Notes under the pieces: generated by a model
Seen by the model: only the letters and a program-made list of their open reading frames with translations
Database searches by the model: none
What the model was told of the DNA's origin: nothing
In this document: positions 25,718-35,265 of the stretch, one piece after another
Numbering within the stretch: position 1 is the first letter of the stretch
How the letters are laid out: each line of letters opens with the position of its first letter
Translations under genes and position numbers: made by a program
Source of the DNA: Streptomyces sp. CB01201
GTDB taxonomy: Bacteria > Actinomycetota > Actinomycetes > Streptomycetales > Streptomycetaceae
Direction: 5' to 3'
NCBI RefSeq assembly: GCF_002803085.1
Contig: NZ_NNBJ01000018.1
Location: forward strand, 98,695-162,694
DNA: 64,000 nucleotides

Positions 25718-26917
25718 TTAAGACGTGCCGCCCAGACCGCTCAGAACCGTCTCGGCGTGTTCGAGGGGATGGTCGGTGACGGGCAGGTCGGGCGTGATGC
25801 CCTTGCCGTCGAGCCCGTGGCCCGCCGGCGTGCGGTAGTGGCCCACGGTCAGCTCGGCGACCGAGCCCCCCGCGAGGCCGGTGGGCATCTGGACCGAGCC
25901 CTTGCCGAAGGTGCGCGAGCCGACCGTGACCGCGCGGCCGCGGTCCTGGAGCGCGCCGGTGAGGAGTTCGGCCGCGCTCATCGTGCCGCCGTCGATCACC
26001 ACGACCAGGGGCCGCGCGGCATCCCCGCCGCCGCTCGCGTACAGCGCCCGCTGGGCGCCGTGCACGTCATAGGTGGCGACCAGGCCGCCGGGCAGGAACG
26101 CGGAGGCGGCGGTGACGGCCTCGCCGACCAGGCCGCCGCTGTTGCCCCGCAGGTCGAGCACGATCCCGGCGCCCTTCGGGGCGCGGCGCACCGCGCTGCG
26201 CACCTGCTCGCCGGTGCCCTTGGTGAAGGCGGTCACCTTGATCATCACGACCTGGGCGGAGAGGTTCCGTACGGAGACGTCCTCGGTGTCGAGGACCGCC
26301 CGGTCCACGGTCTGCGTCCAGGTGCGCGAGCCCCGGCCGAGGCCTAGGGCCACCCGGCTGCCGGCCGCGTCGCCGCGCAGCCGCGCGACCACTTCGGTGA
26401 CGGGCTGCCCGTCCGCGGACCAGCCGTCGATGCTGCGCAGATGGTCACCCGGCTCGATGCCGGCCCGGTCGGCGGGGCCGCCGGCCTGGACCCGGGTCAC
26501 CTGCGTGCGGCCGTCGGCGGCCCGGGCGACCCACAGGCCGACGCCGGTGTAGCGGCCGTCGAGGGCGTCCGCGTACTGCTCGTACTCCGCCTTGTCGTAC
26601 ACCGCGCCCCAGCGGTCCCCGCTGCGGCCCACGGCCTCCTCGGCGGCCCGGCTCGCGGACTTCCCGTCGGCCTCGGCGTCGGCGGCCGCGCGCCGCACGT
26701 CCTCCGCGGTGCGGTCGCCGCCGCGGGTGGTGTGCCCCTCGCGCGGATCGAGGGCGGCGGCCGCGGCGGGGCCGGCCGCGAGCGGGACGGGGTGCTGCTC
26801 GGTGCGCGGCAGGCAGTTGGTGGCGGCCGCGGTCAGCAGGACGCTCGCGAACACCAAGGTCAGAGCCGCCCCGCGGCGCACCCCGCGGGGCCTGGGACAG
26901 AGATCCGGACCCGACAT
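25718..26917 (-). CDS. S41 family C-terminal processing protease
   Basis: This 399-residue exported protease cuts proteins near their C-terminus. A membrane anchor or signal lies at about residues 16-34. A PDZ domain follows (about 122-205), then the S41 core with LDLRGNSGGL and the catalytic pair Ser314 (DGGTMSAAELL) and Lys339 (TFGKGSVQ). A Cys near residue 35 follows AATN, which does not make a good lipobox. I chose the ATG at 26917 (MSGPDL). The longer frame starts within the upstream terminator. It heads a unit with smpB. Confidence 0.88.
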   Translation of the reverse strand: MSGPDLCPRPRGVRRGAALTLVFASVLLTAAATNCLPRTEQHPVPLAAGPAAAAALDPREGHTTRGGDRTAEDVRRAAADAEADGKSASRAAEEAVGRSGDRWGAVYDKAEYEQYADALDGRYTGVGLWVARAADGRTQVTRVQAGGPADRAGIEPGDHLRSIDGWSADGQPVTEVVARLRGDAAGSRVALGLGRGSRTWTQTVDRAVLDTEDVSVRNLSAQVVMIKVTAFTKGTGEQVRSAVRRAPKGAGIVLDLRGNSGGLVGEAVTAASAFLPGGLVATYDVHGAQRALYASGGGDAARPLVVVIDGGTMSAAELLTGALQDRGRAVTVGSRTFGKGSVQMPTGLAGGSVAELTVGHYRTPAGHGLDGKGITPDLPVTDHPLEHAETVLSGLGGTS

Positions 26918-26939
26918 GGCGCCGAGTCTAGGACAGACT

Positions 26940-26977
26940 CCGGGCGCCGTAGGGGGTGTTGCTCCTACGGCGCCCGG
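26940..26977 (-). terminator. Terminator of ftsEX
   Basis: Perfect 13-base arms CCGGGCGCCGTAG and CTACGGCGCCCGG enclose a 12-base loop, 43 bases beyond the ftsX stop. It separates ftsEX from the protease-smpB-ssrA unit. Confidence 0.8.
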
Positions 26978-27019
26978 GGCGTATGTCACACGCGGGGTAC
27001 GGACCTCGGGGTGCCCGGG

Positions 27020-27937
27020 TCAGACCTTCAGGTACTTGCGCAGCGCGAAGAAGGCGGCGAGCGCGGGCATCAGGACGCTGGCCGCGAGCACCAGCGGGAG
27101 CTTGGCGAGCACCGCGTCCCAGCCGATGAAGTTGATCAGGTTGAGCTTGTGCGCCAGGTCGAGCCCGTGGTCGATCATGAAGTAGCGGCCGACGACCAGG
27201 AAGCCCGCGGCGGCCACGCCGCCCATCAGACCGGCGAAGGCGGCCTCCATGATGAACGGCGCCTGGATGTAGAAGCTCGACGCACCGACCAGGCGCATGA
27301 TCCCCGTCTCGCGCCGCCTGCTGAAGGCCGAGACGCGCACGGTGTTGACGATCAGCATCAGCGCGACGATCAGCATCACGAGCATGACCAGGATGGCCGC
27401 CATGTTCATGCCGTTGAGCAGCCCGAACAGGTTCTCCAGGATGCCCTTCTGGTCCTGCACCGACTGGACGCCGTCCCGGCCCGCGAAGGCGGTGGCGACC
27501 ACGGCGAACTTCTCCGGGTCCTTGAGCTTGACCCGGAACGACTCCTGCATCTGGTCCGGCGTGATCGAACCGGCCATCGGGGAGCTGCCGAACTGCTCCT
27601 TGTAGTGCTTGAACGCCTCGTCGGCCGACTCGTACGACACCGTCTGGACGACGTCCAGCTTCTTGAGGTCGCCCTCGATGTCCTTCTTCTGCTGGGCCGT
27701 CACCGCGCCCTTGGAGCACTTGGCAACGCTCTCCGCGTCCGCCTTGTTGCAGAGGAAGATCGAGACGTTGACCTTGTCGTACCAGTAGCCCTTCATGTTG
27801 TTGACCTGGTCCCGCATCAGCAGCGAACCGCCGAACAGCGCGAGGGAGAGGGCTACGGATACGACCACGGCGATCGTCATGGTCAGGTTGCGACGGAGAC
27901 CGACCCCGATCTCCGAGAGAACGAACTGGGCGCGCAT
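27020..27937 (-). CDS. ftsX: Cell division protein FtsX
   Basis: This 305-residue membrane protein forms, with FtsE, an ABC-type complex that activates wall hydrolases at division sites. The first membrane segment lies at about 20-42. An outer domain of about 125 residues follows, and three further segments lie in the C-terminal half around SAFSRRRETGIMRLVGAS, the family signature. It follows ftsE by 46 bases. The ATG at 27937 gives the usual beginning MRAQFVLSEI. Confidence 0.94.
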   Translation of the reverse strand: MRAQFVLSEIGVGLRRNLTMTIAVVVSVALSLALFGGSLLMRDQVNNMKGYWYDKVNVSIFLCNKADAESVAKCSKGAVTAQQKKDIEGDLKKLDVVQTVSYESADEAFKHYKEQFGSSPMAGSITPDQMQESFRVKLKDPEKFAVVATAFAGRDGVQSVQDQKGILENLFGLLNGMNMAAILVMLVMLIVALMLIVNTVRVSAFSRRRETGIMRLVGASSFYIQAPFIMEAAFAGLMGGVAAAGFLVVGRYFMIDHGLDLAHKLNLINFIGWDAVLAKLPLVLAASVLMPALAAFFALRKYLKV

Positions 27938-27983
27938 GGCGACTATTTCAGCCTTTCAGTGCTCGACGAGTGCTCTACGGCGC

Positions 27984-28673
27984 TCAGTGCTGGTAGCCGT
28001 AGACGCCGCGCGCCTGGTCTCGTACGAGGCGGCCGGACTCCAGCTCGATGACGCGCTTGCGCATCTGGTCGACGATGTTCTGGTCGTGGGTCGCCATGAT
28101 TACGGTGGTGCCGGTCCGGTTGATCCGGTCGAGCAGCTTCATGATGCCGACGGAGGTCTGCGGGTCGAGGTTGCCGGTCGGCTCGTCCGCGATGAGCAGC
28201 ATGGGCCGGTTGACGAAGGCGCGGGCGATGGCCACGCGCTGCTGCTCACCACCGGAGAGCTCACCGGGCCTGCGGTCCTCCTTGCCGCCGAGCCCGACGA
28301 GGTCGAGCACCTGCGGCACCGCCTTGCGGATCTCGCCGGGCGGTTTTCCGATGACCTCCTGGGCGAACGCCACGTTCTCCGCAACGGTCTTGTTGGGGAG
28401 CAGCCTGAAGTCCTGGAAGACCGTGCCCAGTTGGCGCCGCATGTGCGGCACCTTCCAGTTGGAGAGCCGGGCGAGGTCCTTGCCGAGCACGTGCACCTGC
28501 CCATGGCTGGCGCGCTCTTCACGCAGGACGAGCCTCAGAAAGGTCGACTTCCCGGAACCGGACGAGCCGACGAGGAAGACGAACTCACCCTTCTCGATTT
28601 CGAGGGAGACTTCCCGCAGGGCTGGTCGGTTCTGCTTGGGATAGGTCTTGGAGACATTGTCGAATCGGATCAC
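27984..28673 (-). CDS. ftsE: Cell division ATP-binding protein FtsE
   Basis: This 229-residue cytoplasmic ATPase powers FtsX. Walker A is GSSGSGKST, the signature LSGGEQQR, Walker B LLIADEPTGNLD, and the switch His lies in MATHDQ. The start is the GTG at 28673, leading into MIRFDNVSKTYP. It is the first gene of the ftsEX unit. Confidence 0.95.
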   Translation of the reverse strand: MIRFDNVSKTYPKQNRPALREVSLEIEKGEFVFLVGSSGSGKSTFLRLVLREERASHGQVHVLGKDLARLSNWKVPHMRRQLGTVFQDFRLLPNKTVAENVAFAQEVIGKPPGEIRKAVPQVLDLVGLGGKEDRRPGELSGGEQQRVAIARAFVNRPMLLIADEPTGNLDPQTSVGIMKLLDRINRTGTTVIMATHDQNIVDQMRKRVIELESGRLVRDQARGVYGYQH

Positions 28674-28938
28674 GGGTGCACCACGGGTCGGCCGGGAGTA
28701 TAGGTGTGCGTGACCTTACGCGAACGGGACGAGCCCGCGCAGGCCGCGTCCGGGGATGCCCCTTATGTCCCTTGGGTCGCGGGGGCGGGATGCGGAGGAA
28801 TCAGGCGGGGCGCGCCGAAACGCGCGCGAGCTGGCACAGTGGTAGGGGGAACGGTTGCGTTTCCCTGAGCGTTGAGCGGAGAGAAAGCGCGTTGACAGCT
28901 GTATGCGCCGGCTCCGCCGCGCGGGAGGAGGAGAGCGC

Positions 28939-29130
28939 ATGACCTATGACCGATTGGTGTGCGCCAACTGCGCGGCGCCCGTGAGCGAGGGCCGCTGCCG
29001 TGTCTGCCGGGCGAACCGGGAGCGCTTGCAGCAGGAGAACCAGTGGGGATCCCTGAGCCCCGCGGCCCTGGTCACGCTGCTGATCGTGCTGCTGGGGGCG
29101 CTGGCCCTGCTGGCCCATCAGACCGTCTGA
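28939..29130 (+). CDS. Small zinc-ribbon membrane protein
   Basis: This 63-residue protein begins with a possible four-Cys zinc ribbon (CANC and CRVC, 13 residues apart) and ends with one membrane segment (about 41-60). GGAGGAG stands seven bases before the ATG. The Cys pairs would lie at the cytoplasmic face or outside depending on orientation. I do not know its function. It converges on the repeat-rich wall protein gene and shares a very strong terminator with it. Confidence 0.75.
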   Translation: MTYDRLVCANCAAPVSEGRCRVCRANRERLQQENQWGSLSPAALVTLLIVLLGALALLAHQTV

Positions 29131-29151
29131 GAACCGGTCCCTACGCCGTAT

Positions 29152-29195
29152 GCGCGAGGGCCCCGGGTGCGTGCTCGCACCCGGGGCCCTCGCGC
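29152..29195. terminator. 20-bp perfect bidirectional terminator
   Basis: Perfect 20-base arms (29152-29171 and 29176-29195) surround the loop TGCT between two convergent genes, close to both stop codons. Confidence 0.85.
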
Positions 29196-29213
29196 GTTTC
29201 CGCAGGTAGTCGC

Positions 29214-30149
29214 TTAGGCGACGTTACGGCCGCTGTTGACCAGACGCGGCATGAAGCGGAAGCCGATGCCACCGGCGATCATCGTGGCGGCGCCGATGAT
29301 CAGGAAGGTCGTCCCGCCCGCACCGGTGGCGGCCAGCTCGTCCTTCTGCTGACCCTGCTCGACCGGCTGCGACCCGACGGTGTCGGGGTTGGTGCCGGTG
29401 TTGCCGGTGGTGCCCGTGGAACCGGTGGTGCCCGTGGAACCGGTGCTCCCGGTCGAGCCCGTGCTACCGGTGGACCCGGTGCTGCCCGTCGAACCGGTGG
29501 AGCCGGTGCTGCCGGTGGAACCGGTCGAGCCCGTGCTGCCGGTCGAGCCCGTGGTGCCCGAGGACGTGCTCGAACCCGTGGTGCCGGACGACGTGGTCGA
29601 ACCGGTGGTGCCCGAGGACGTGGTCGAGCCGGTCGTGCCCTCGGAGGTCGTCGAGCCCGTGGTGCCGGACGACGTGGTCGAACCCGTCGTGCCGGACGAC
29701 GTGGTCGAACCCGTGGTGCCCTCGGAGGTCGTCGAGCCCGTGGTGCCCTCGGAAGTCGTCGAACCGGTGGTGCCGGACGACGTGGTGGAACCCGTGGTGC
29801 CCTCGGAGGTCGTCGAACCCGTGGTGCCGGACGACGTGGTCGAACCCGTCGTGCCGGACGACGTGGTCGAGCCGGTGGTGCCCTCGGAGGTGGTGGAGCC
29901 CGTGGTGCCCTCGGAAGTCGTCGAACCGGTCGAACCGTCCGTGGTCGAACCCGTCGACTGGCCACCCGTGGTCGGGAGGCAGAGCGGGTTGGTCGGGCTG
30001 CACGGCTCGTCGAGGACGCTCGCCGTCTTGCTCTCGTTGGAGTCGGCACCGACGGCCTGGGCCGCCCCCGCGGCGGTCAGGGACGCGCCGGCGGCAATCA
30101 CCGCACCGGCTGCTATCCGCGCGAAGCGGACCCGAGTGTTCTTGGTCAT
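29214..30149 (-). CDS. Secreted Ser/Thr/Gly-repeat protein with LAXTG sortase motif
   Basis: This 311-residue protein has a signal peptide ending near AQA (about residue 32) and a short region with two Cys (EPCSPTNPLCLPT). It then carries about 180 residues of low-complexity repeats of the forms GSTTSEGTT, GSTTSSGTT and GST. Near the end comes LAATG (residues 272-276), a hydrophobic run and a basic tail, the layout of a sortase class E substrate in streptomycetes. The mature protein should be linked to peptidoglycan, with the repeat region as a flexible, possibly glycosylated stalk. No binding domain is visible at the free end, only the two-Cys region. The repeats are also tandem at DNA level, so length may vary between strains. 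Confidence 0.8.
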   Translation of the reverse strand: MTKNTRVRFARIAAGAVIAAGASLTAAGAAQAVGADSNESKTASVLDEPCSPTNPLCLPTTGGQSTGSTTDGSTGSTTSEGTTGSTTSEGTTGSTTSSGTTGSTTSSGTTGSTTSEGTTGSTTSSGTTGSTTSEGTTGSTTSEGTTGSTTSSGTTGSTTSSGTTGSTTSEGTTGSTTSSGTTGSTTSSGTTGSSTSSGTTGSTGSTGSTGSTGSTGSTGSTGSTGSTGSTGSTGSTGSTGTTGSTGTTGNTGTNPDTVGSQPVEQGQQKDELAATGAGGTTFLIIGAATMIAGGIGFRFMPRLVNSGRNVA

Positions 30150-30521
30150 CTGCCTGCTACCCCCAGTAGCTCATGAGTCGTGGAGCAGCGCCCGGGGCGG
30201 CAACGCGGGAGGTCGATCAGGGCCCCTCCCCGTCACACGCGCCCCAGAATTACGCCTGCCGCGCGTTAGCTTTGCCAGTTTTAAAGGTGGCGTCAAGGTC
30301 GTTGCGTACGCAATGCCCGATTTCAGCTCACTTGCCGGGCGTACGGGAATACGACTGTGACAGAAGACCTAACTGGCGCTCCGCAGAAGGAAGTTCCGAT
30401 GTCGACAAAGCTCCGAGTCGCTCAATTTCCGCTTGCGCCGGCGAATTCGGCCGGGCGGCACGCAGCAGTGACGCCCACTCCATCGAATCGCCGCCGGACG
30501 CGCACCCGGCCCGCACAACGA
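30150..30521. other. Intergenic region upstream of the LAXTG gene
   Basis: These bases lie between the prfB terminator and the start of the repeat protein. The part at 30240-30420 is clearly lower in GC than its surroundings, including TTTTAAA near 30279, and likely holds the promoter of the minus-strand gene. I see no convincing gene. Confidence 0.5.
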
Positions 30522-30557
30522 ACGGCGCCGGCCCCCGGGAAAGGGGACCGGCGCCGT
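30522..30557 (-). terminator. Terminator of prfB
   Basis: Fifteen-base arms with one mismatch (30522-30536 and 30543-30557) lie 28 bases beyond the prfB stop codon. Confidence 0.75.
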
Positions 30558-30584
30558 CGGATGTTCACGTCGCGCTCGGCGGGG

Positions 30585-31691
30585 TTACTTCTCCTGCTGC
30601 TTGCGCCAGCGGATGCCGGCTTCGAGGAAGCCGTCGATCTCGCCGTCGAGGACGGCCTGCGGGTTGCCGACCTCGAACTCGGTGCGCAGGTCCTTCACCA
30701 TCTGGTACGGGTGCAGGACGTACGAACGCATCTGGTTGCCCCAGGAGTTGCCGCCGTCGCCCTTGAGGGAGTCCATCAGCGCCTGCTCCTCCTGGCGGCG
30801 GCGCTCAAGGAGCTTGGCCTGGAGGACGTTCATGGCGCTCGCCTTGTTCTGGATCTGCGAGCGCTCGTTCTGACAGGACACCACGATGCCGGTCGGAATG
30901 TGCGTGATGCGGACCGCGGAGTCCGTGGTGTTGACGCCCTGGCCGCCCGGGCCCGACGCGCGGTACACGTCGATGCGCAGCTCGGACTCGTCGATCTCGA
31001 CGTGGTCGGACTGCTCGACGACCGGCAGCACCTCGACGCCCGCGAAGGACGTCTGGCGGCGGCCCTGGTTGTCGAAGGGCGAGATGCGGACCAGGCGGTG
31101 CGTGCCCTGCTCCACGGAGAGCGTGCCGTAGGCGTAGGGGGCGCTGACCACGAAGGTGGTCGACTTGATGCCGGCCTCTTCCGCGTACGAGGTCTCGTAC
31201 ACCTCGGTCTTGTAGCCGTGCCGCTCGGCCCAGCGCAGGTACATGCGCTGGAGGCGCTCGGCGAAGTCGGAGGCGTCGACGCCGCCGGCCTCGGCGCGGA
31301 TGTTGACCAGCGCCTCGCGGGAGTCGTACTCGCCGGAGAGGAGCGTACGGACCTCCATCTCGTCCAGCGCCTTGCGGACGGACTCCAGCTCGGCCTCGGC
31401 CTCGGTGCGGGTGTCCGGGTCGTCCATCTCCTCGGCGAGCTCGAAGAGCACCGCGAGGTCGTCGATCCGGCCGCGCAGGGCCTCGGTCTTGCGCAGCTCC
31501 GCCTGGAGGTGCGAAAGCTTGCTGGTGATCTTCTGCGCCGCCTCCGGGTCGTCCCACAGGGACGGGGCGGCCGCCTGCTCCTCCAGCACGGCGATGTCCG
31601 CCCGCATCTTGTCGAGGTCCAGGACGGCCTCGATCGACCCCATGGTCGAGGAGAGGGACTTCAGCTCTTCGGATACATCGACGACTGCCAC
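30585..31691 (-). CDS. prfB: Peptide chain release factor 2
   Basis: This 368-residue factor ends translation at UGA and UAA. The stop-codon-reading motif SPF is in RISPFDNQGRR and the catalytic GGQ in SGPGGQGVNTT. The frame is open throughout, so the programmed frameshift used by many bacteria to control this gene is absent. The ATG at 31691 gives the full-length N-terminal coiled region. UGA is the commonest stop codon in this window, so the factor carries much of the load. Confidence 0.96.
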   Translation of the reverse strand: MAVVDVSEELKSLSSTMGSIEAVLDLDKMRADIAVLEEQAAAPSLWDDPEAAQKITSKLSHLQAELRKTEALRGRIDDLAVLFELAEEMDDPDTRTEAEAELESVRKALDEMEVRTLLSGEYDSREALVNIRAEAGGVDASDFAERLQRMYLRWAERHGYKTEVYETSYAEEAGIKSTTFVVSAPYAYGTLSVEQGTHRLVRISPFDNQGRRQTSFAGVEVLPVVEQSDHVEIDESELRIDVYRASGPGGQGVNTTDSAVRITHIPTGIVVSCQNERSQIQNKASAMNVLQAKLLERRRQEEQALMDSLKGDGGNSWGNQMRSYVLHPYQMVKDLRTEFEVGNPQAVLDGEIDGFLEAGIRWRKQQEK

Positions 31692-31771
31692 GGGTCCAGC
31701 GTAACGGCTGCGCGCTCCGGCATTCCCCGGGCCGCCCGATCACGGGCCTCCCCGGGCAGACGCGGGGCCGC

Positions 31772-33016
31772 CTACGGGACGACGGGCGCCGAGTTCTTGG
31801 TGTCCTGCGGCGGCGACTGCTTGCCCGAGTCGTCGCTCAGGGCCAGCCAGCCGCCGACGCCGACCGCCGCGGCGAGCGCGACCGCCGAGGCCGTCAGGAC
31901 GAGCCGGCGCCTGCGGACCTGGTCGGCCCGGTGGCGGGCGGAGCCCGGCCGGGGCGCCCCCGCCGGGCGGGGCGCGCGGGCGGTGCCCAGCGGCCCGCCG
32001 GCCAGCTCGTCGGGCCCGGGCACCCGCATGCTCGTGTGGGTGTCGCGGTTCGCGGAGTCGTGCCCGGCCCCGGGCACCAGCGGGACCGCGCCGCGGCGGG
32101 GGGTGCTGGGGACGGTCGGGTACGGGTCCTCGTACGCCTCCTCGTCCCCGGCGCCCTCGGTGTCCGGCTCGTCCACGTCGAGCGGGGGCATGCCGGCCAC
32201 CAGCGGGAGCAGCTCGCGCAGCCGGACGGACAGCTCGGAGGCGCGCAGGCGCGAGGCCGGGGCCTTGGCCAGGCACTGGACGATCAGCTGCCACAGCTCG
32301 TCGGGGATGCCGGGCAGCGGCACCACGGTCTCGGTCACATGGCGACGCAGCACGGCGCCGGGGTGGCCGCCGCCGAACGGGGTGAAGCCCGCGAGCAGTT
32401 CGTACAGGACGGTGGCGAGCGCGTAGATGTCGACGGCGGCGCGCGGCGGGAGGCCTTCGACGATCTCGGGGGCCAGATAGTCCGGGGTGCCGATGATCCG
32501 GGTCGCCTTGGTGCGGCGCGGGGTGTCGATGAGCTTGGCGACGCCGAAGTCGGTGAGCAGTGCGGGGTGGGCGCCGCCGGGGCCGAGCGGGCCCTGCATG
32601 TCCAGGAGGATGTTCTCGGGCTTGACGTCCCGGTGCACCACGCCGGCCGCGTGGGCCGCCGCGAGCCCGTCGGCGACGTCGGCCGCGATGGCCACGGCCG
32701 CCTCGGGGGCAAGCCGGCGCTCGCGGTCCAGGCGGGTGCGGACGTCGGTGCCCCGGATCAGGTCCATGACGAGGGCGAGGTCGTTGCCGTCGACGACGAG
32801 ATCGCGCACGCCGACCACGTTGGGGTGGTCGAGGCCGAGCAGGGCGGTGCGCTCCTGGACGAAGCGGCCGACCAGCTCCTGATCGGCGGCCAGGTCCTCG
32901 CGCAGCAGCTTGATGGCGACGGGGCCCTCGGGCCCTTCGCCGAGCCACACCGTGCCGGCGCTGCCGCGGCCCAGGATCTGGTGGGCGGTGTACCGGCTGC
33001 CGATATTCCGTGCCAA
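31772..33016 (-). CDS. pkaB: Serine/threonine protein kinase, PkaB type
   Basis: This 414-residue kinase has a full catalytic domain at about residues 8-265: glycine loop GRGSAGTVW, Lys36 in VAIKLL, HRDVKPENILL, DFGVAKL and APEIVEG. A linker of about 90 residues rich in Pro and Gly leads to one membrane segment (about 372-390) and a short outer tail, so the kinase domain is in the cytoplasm. The start is TTG at 33016, with GGGAG six bases before it. The S. coelicolor gene pkaB, of about 417 residues, lies next to pkaA in the same way. No sensor domain such as PASTA is present outside, so the signal is unclear. Confidence 0.88.
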   Translation of the reverse strand: MARNIGSRYTAHQILGRGSAGTVWLGEGPEGPVAIKLLREDLAADQELVGRFVQERTALLGLDHPNVVGVRDLVVDGNDLALVMDLIRGTDVRTRLDRERRLAPEAAVAIAADVADGLAAAHAAGVVHRDVKPENILLDMQGPLGPGGAHPALLTDFGVAKLIDTPRRTKATRIIGTPDYLAPEIVEGLPPRAAVDIYALATVLYELLAGFTPFGGGHPGAVLRRHVTETVVPLPGIPDELWQLIVQCLAKAPASRLRASELSVRLRELLPLVAGMPPLDVDEPDTEGAGDEEAYEDPYPTVPSTPRRGAVPLVPGAGHDSANRDTHTSMRVPGPDELAGGPLGTARAPRPAGAPRPGSARHRADQVRRRRLVLTASAVALAAAVGVGGWLALSDDSGKQSPPQDTKNSAPVVP

Positions 33017-33168
33017 GACTGCTCCCTCAGCGGCTGGCTGTGCACGCTGAGGCTACGCGGCCGGGACGCCAACCTTCACTTCCGGCGCCGAAATCACCCT
33101 CTGGAAGTCGACAAATCCATGAAGTCGCGTCCCGGACCGCCGAGCCGGGGCCCTTTGCCTACGGCCTT

Positions 33169-34866
33169 TTACTGCTTCGCGGAGTCCCCGATGCTCTTTA
33201 TCCAGCCGGATACCGTCGAAATCCCGTCACCGATCGCCTGCCAGTAGCTCTTGCCCTGGGCGACCCAGTCCTGGAGCGGCGTCAGCTCCCAGATCAGCCA
33301 GCCCGCCACGAAGAGCAGGAGGAACGTGAACAGGCAGCCCTTCAGACAGCCGAGACCCGGAATCCGCATCCGGTTCGGGCTGCGCCTGCGCGGCTCGCGG
33401 GGCTCCCGCGGCTCGCGCGCCGGCGCCTGCGGCTGCTGCGGCGGAGGCTGCGGAGGCGCGTACTGCTGGCGCTGCGGCGCGTGCTGCTGTTGCTGGTACG
33501 GCTGCTGCGGCTGCGGGGCGTACTGCTGGTGCTGGGGCGGACGCTGCTGCCCCTGCGGCGGGCGCTGCTGGCCGTAGCCCTGCGGGGGCTGGCCCTGCTG
33601 GCCGTAACCCTGCGGCTGCTGGCCCTGCTGGCCGTAGCCCTGCGGGGGCTGCTGCTGGCGGTGCGGGCGGCGGCGCAGCGGGTCCTGCTCGGGCGGCAGA
33701 TAGCCGACCTGGGTCTGCTCGTTGCGGTCGCGCGCCGCCCGGAGCTGGGACTGCCAGGGATGCGGCTCCTGCGGCTGCGGCGGACCCTGCGGGACCGGCG
33801 GCATGACGGCCGTCGGGTCGGCGTTCGGGGTCTGGCCGGTGCGGCCCGTCTGCGGCAGCACCGAGGTGCGCGCGGCCGGGTCGTACGAGCCCGCGTTGCT
33901 CGGCAGCACCTGGGTCGGGTCGGCCGCGCCCGGCGCGTCCGGGACCGGGGCGGGCGCCGGGTCGGGCGCGAGCAGGGCCCCCACCCCGTCGGCCGCCTCG
34001 ACCTGGGCCGGGGTGGAGTGCACCCCGATGCCGGCGGCGACGACCCGCAGCCCGCGGGCCAGGTTCTCGGCGCTGGGGCGGCGCTCGGGGTCCTTGCTGA
34101 GACAGCGCTCGATGACCGTCCACAGCGGGGCCGGGACGGTGGTGGGCCGGCGCGGCTCCTCGCTGAGGTGGCGGTGCAGCACTTCGAGCGCGGTGCCGCC
34201 GGCGAACGGCGGACGTCCCGTGACCAGCTCGTACAGCAGGATTCCGGCGCCGTAGATGTCGACCGCGGAGGTCTGCGGGCGGCCCTCGGCGGACTCCGGC
34301 GCGACATAGGCGGGCGTGCCCACGAACTCGTGCGTGCGGGTCAGGCCCGGGGAGTCGGCGAGGCGGGCGATGCCGAAGTCGGTCAGCATCGGATGCATCG
34401 CGCCGTCCCGCTCGTCCAGGAGGACGTTGGCGGGCTTCAGGTCGCGGTGCACCACGCCGTCGGCGTGGCTGGCGGCGAGGGCGTCCGCGATCTGCGCGGT
34501 CAGCAGGGACGCGGCGACCGGGGTGAGCGGGCCGTTCTCGCGCAGGTAGCGGTGCAGGTCCGGGCCGTCGACCAGGTCCATGACCAGGGCGAGCAGATCG
34601 CCCTCGACGACCAGGTCGCGGGTGCGCACGATGTTGTCGTGGCGCAGCCGCAGGAGCACGGAGCGTTCGCGCAGGAAGCGCATCACCACGTCCGCGTCGT
34701 TGGCGAGCTCCTCCTTGAGGACCTTGATCGCCACGGTCTCGCCCGGCTGGCCCGCCACGGACGCCTCGGAGCCGGCGGTCTCTCTCTGGCGGGCTCGCCA
34801 GACGGTGCCCGTGGCGCCGCGTCCGAGCGGCTCCTCAAGCAGGTACTTGCTGCCTACCGGCCGCAC
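33169..34866 (-). CDS. pkaA: Serine/threonine protein kinase, PkaA type
   Basis: This 565-residue kinase has its catalytic domain at about residues 8-270 (GRGATGTVW, Lys48 in VAIKVL, HRDLKPANVLL, DFGIARL, APESAEG). A long linker follows, rich in Pro and Gln with repeats of GYGQQGQ (about 410-490). A basic stretch, a membrane segment and a short outer tail close the protein. I chose the GTG at 34866 because AGGGAG stands eight bases before it. The frame is open to 34938. S. coelicolor PkaA (about 543 residues) has the same layout. The neighbouring divergent gene encodes an FHA protein, a domain that reads phosphothreonine, so it is a candidate substrate or partner. Confidence 0.88.
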   Translation of the reverse strand: MRPVGSKYLLEEPLGRGATGTVWRARQRETAGSEASVAGQPGETVAIKVLKEELANDADVVMRFLRERSVLLRLRHDNIVRTRDLVVEGDLLALVMDLVDGPDLHRYLRENGPLTPVAASLLTAQIADALAASHADGVVHRDLKPANVLLDERDGAMHPMLTDFGIARLADSPGLTRTHEFVGTPAYVAPESAEGRPQTSAVDIYGAGILLYELVTGRPPFAGGTALEVLHRHLSEEPRRPTTVPAPLWTVIERCLSKDPERRPSAENLARGLRVVAAGIGVHSTPAQVEAADGVGALLAPDPAPAPVPDAPGAADPTQVLPSNAGSYDPAARTSVLPQTGRTGQTPNADPTAVMPPVPQGPPQPQEPHPWQSQLRAARDRNEQTQVGYLPPEQDPLRRRPHRQQQPPQGYGQQGQQPQGYGQQGQPPQGYGQQRPPQGQQRPPQHQQYAPQPQQPYQQQQHAPQRQQYAPPQPPPQQPQAPAREPREPREPRRRSPNRMRIPGLGCLKGCLFTFLLLFVAGWLIWELTPLQDWVAQGKSYWQAIGDGISTVSGWIKSIGDSAKQ

Positions 34867-35265
34867 GTCATGCGCTCCCTGCTGCTCGCGTCCATTGCTG
34901 TGTGGGTTTCCGGCCCACTCTAGTGCCGCTGCCGACACCGCCGACGGGTCGTGGCGTCGGCGCCACCAGGTTGTTCACCGTCTTCTCATCGTCGTCGGAA
35001 AGACGCCGTCCTCGCACGGAAGGTTGCCGAACGGTCGTGCCCCGCCTCCCGTGAAATGCCCCACTCGGTCGCAACCAGCCACTTTTCCGTCCACTTTTGC
35101 GCGTCGAGCCGACCAATCAAGATCGATTCGAGGTGGGTGACGGGCGTGTTGTCAGTGGCAGGTGCGAGGATGCCCCCAGCACGAATTGTGTGCCGGGTGG
35201 GGGGAATCACAGGGCTGGTCCGGTCCCCCTTCTCGGCACCCCGCGCAGAAGGGACCGCCGAGGCG
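34867..35265. other. Divergent promoter region between pkaA and the FHA gene
   Basis: These 399 bases separate two divergent genes. The middle (35080-35170) is lower in GC and includes CAATCAAGATCGATTCGAGG. I can identify neither -10/-35 elements nor operators with confidence. Confidence 0.4.

Noticed and set aside
30585..31691. Programmed frameshift in prfB
   Set aside because: The reading frame is open from start to end and no in-frame early TGA is present.
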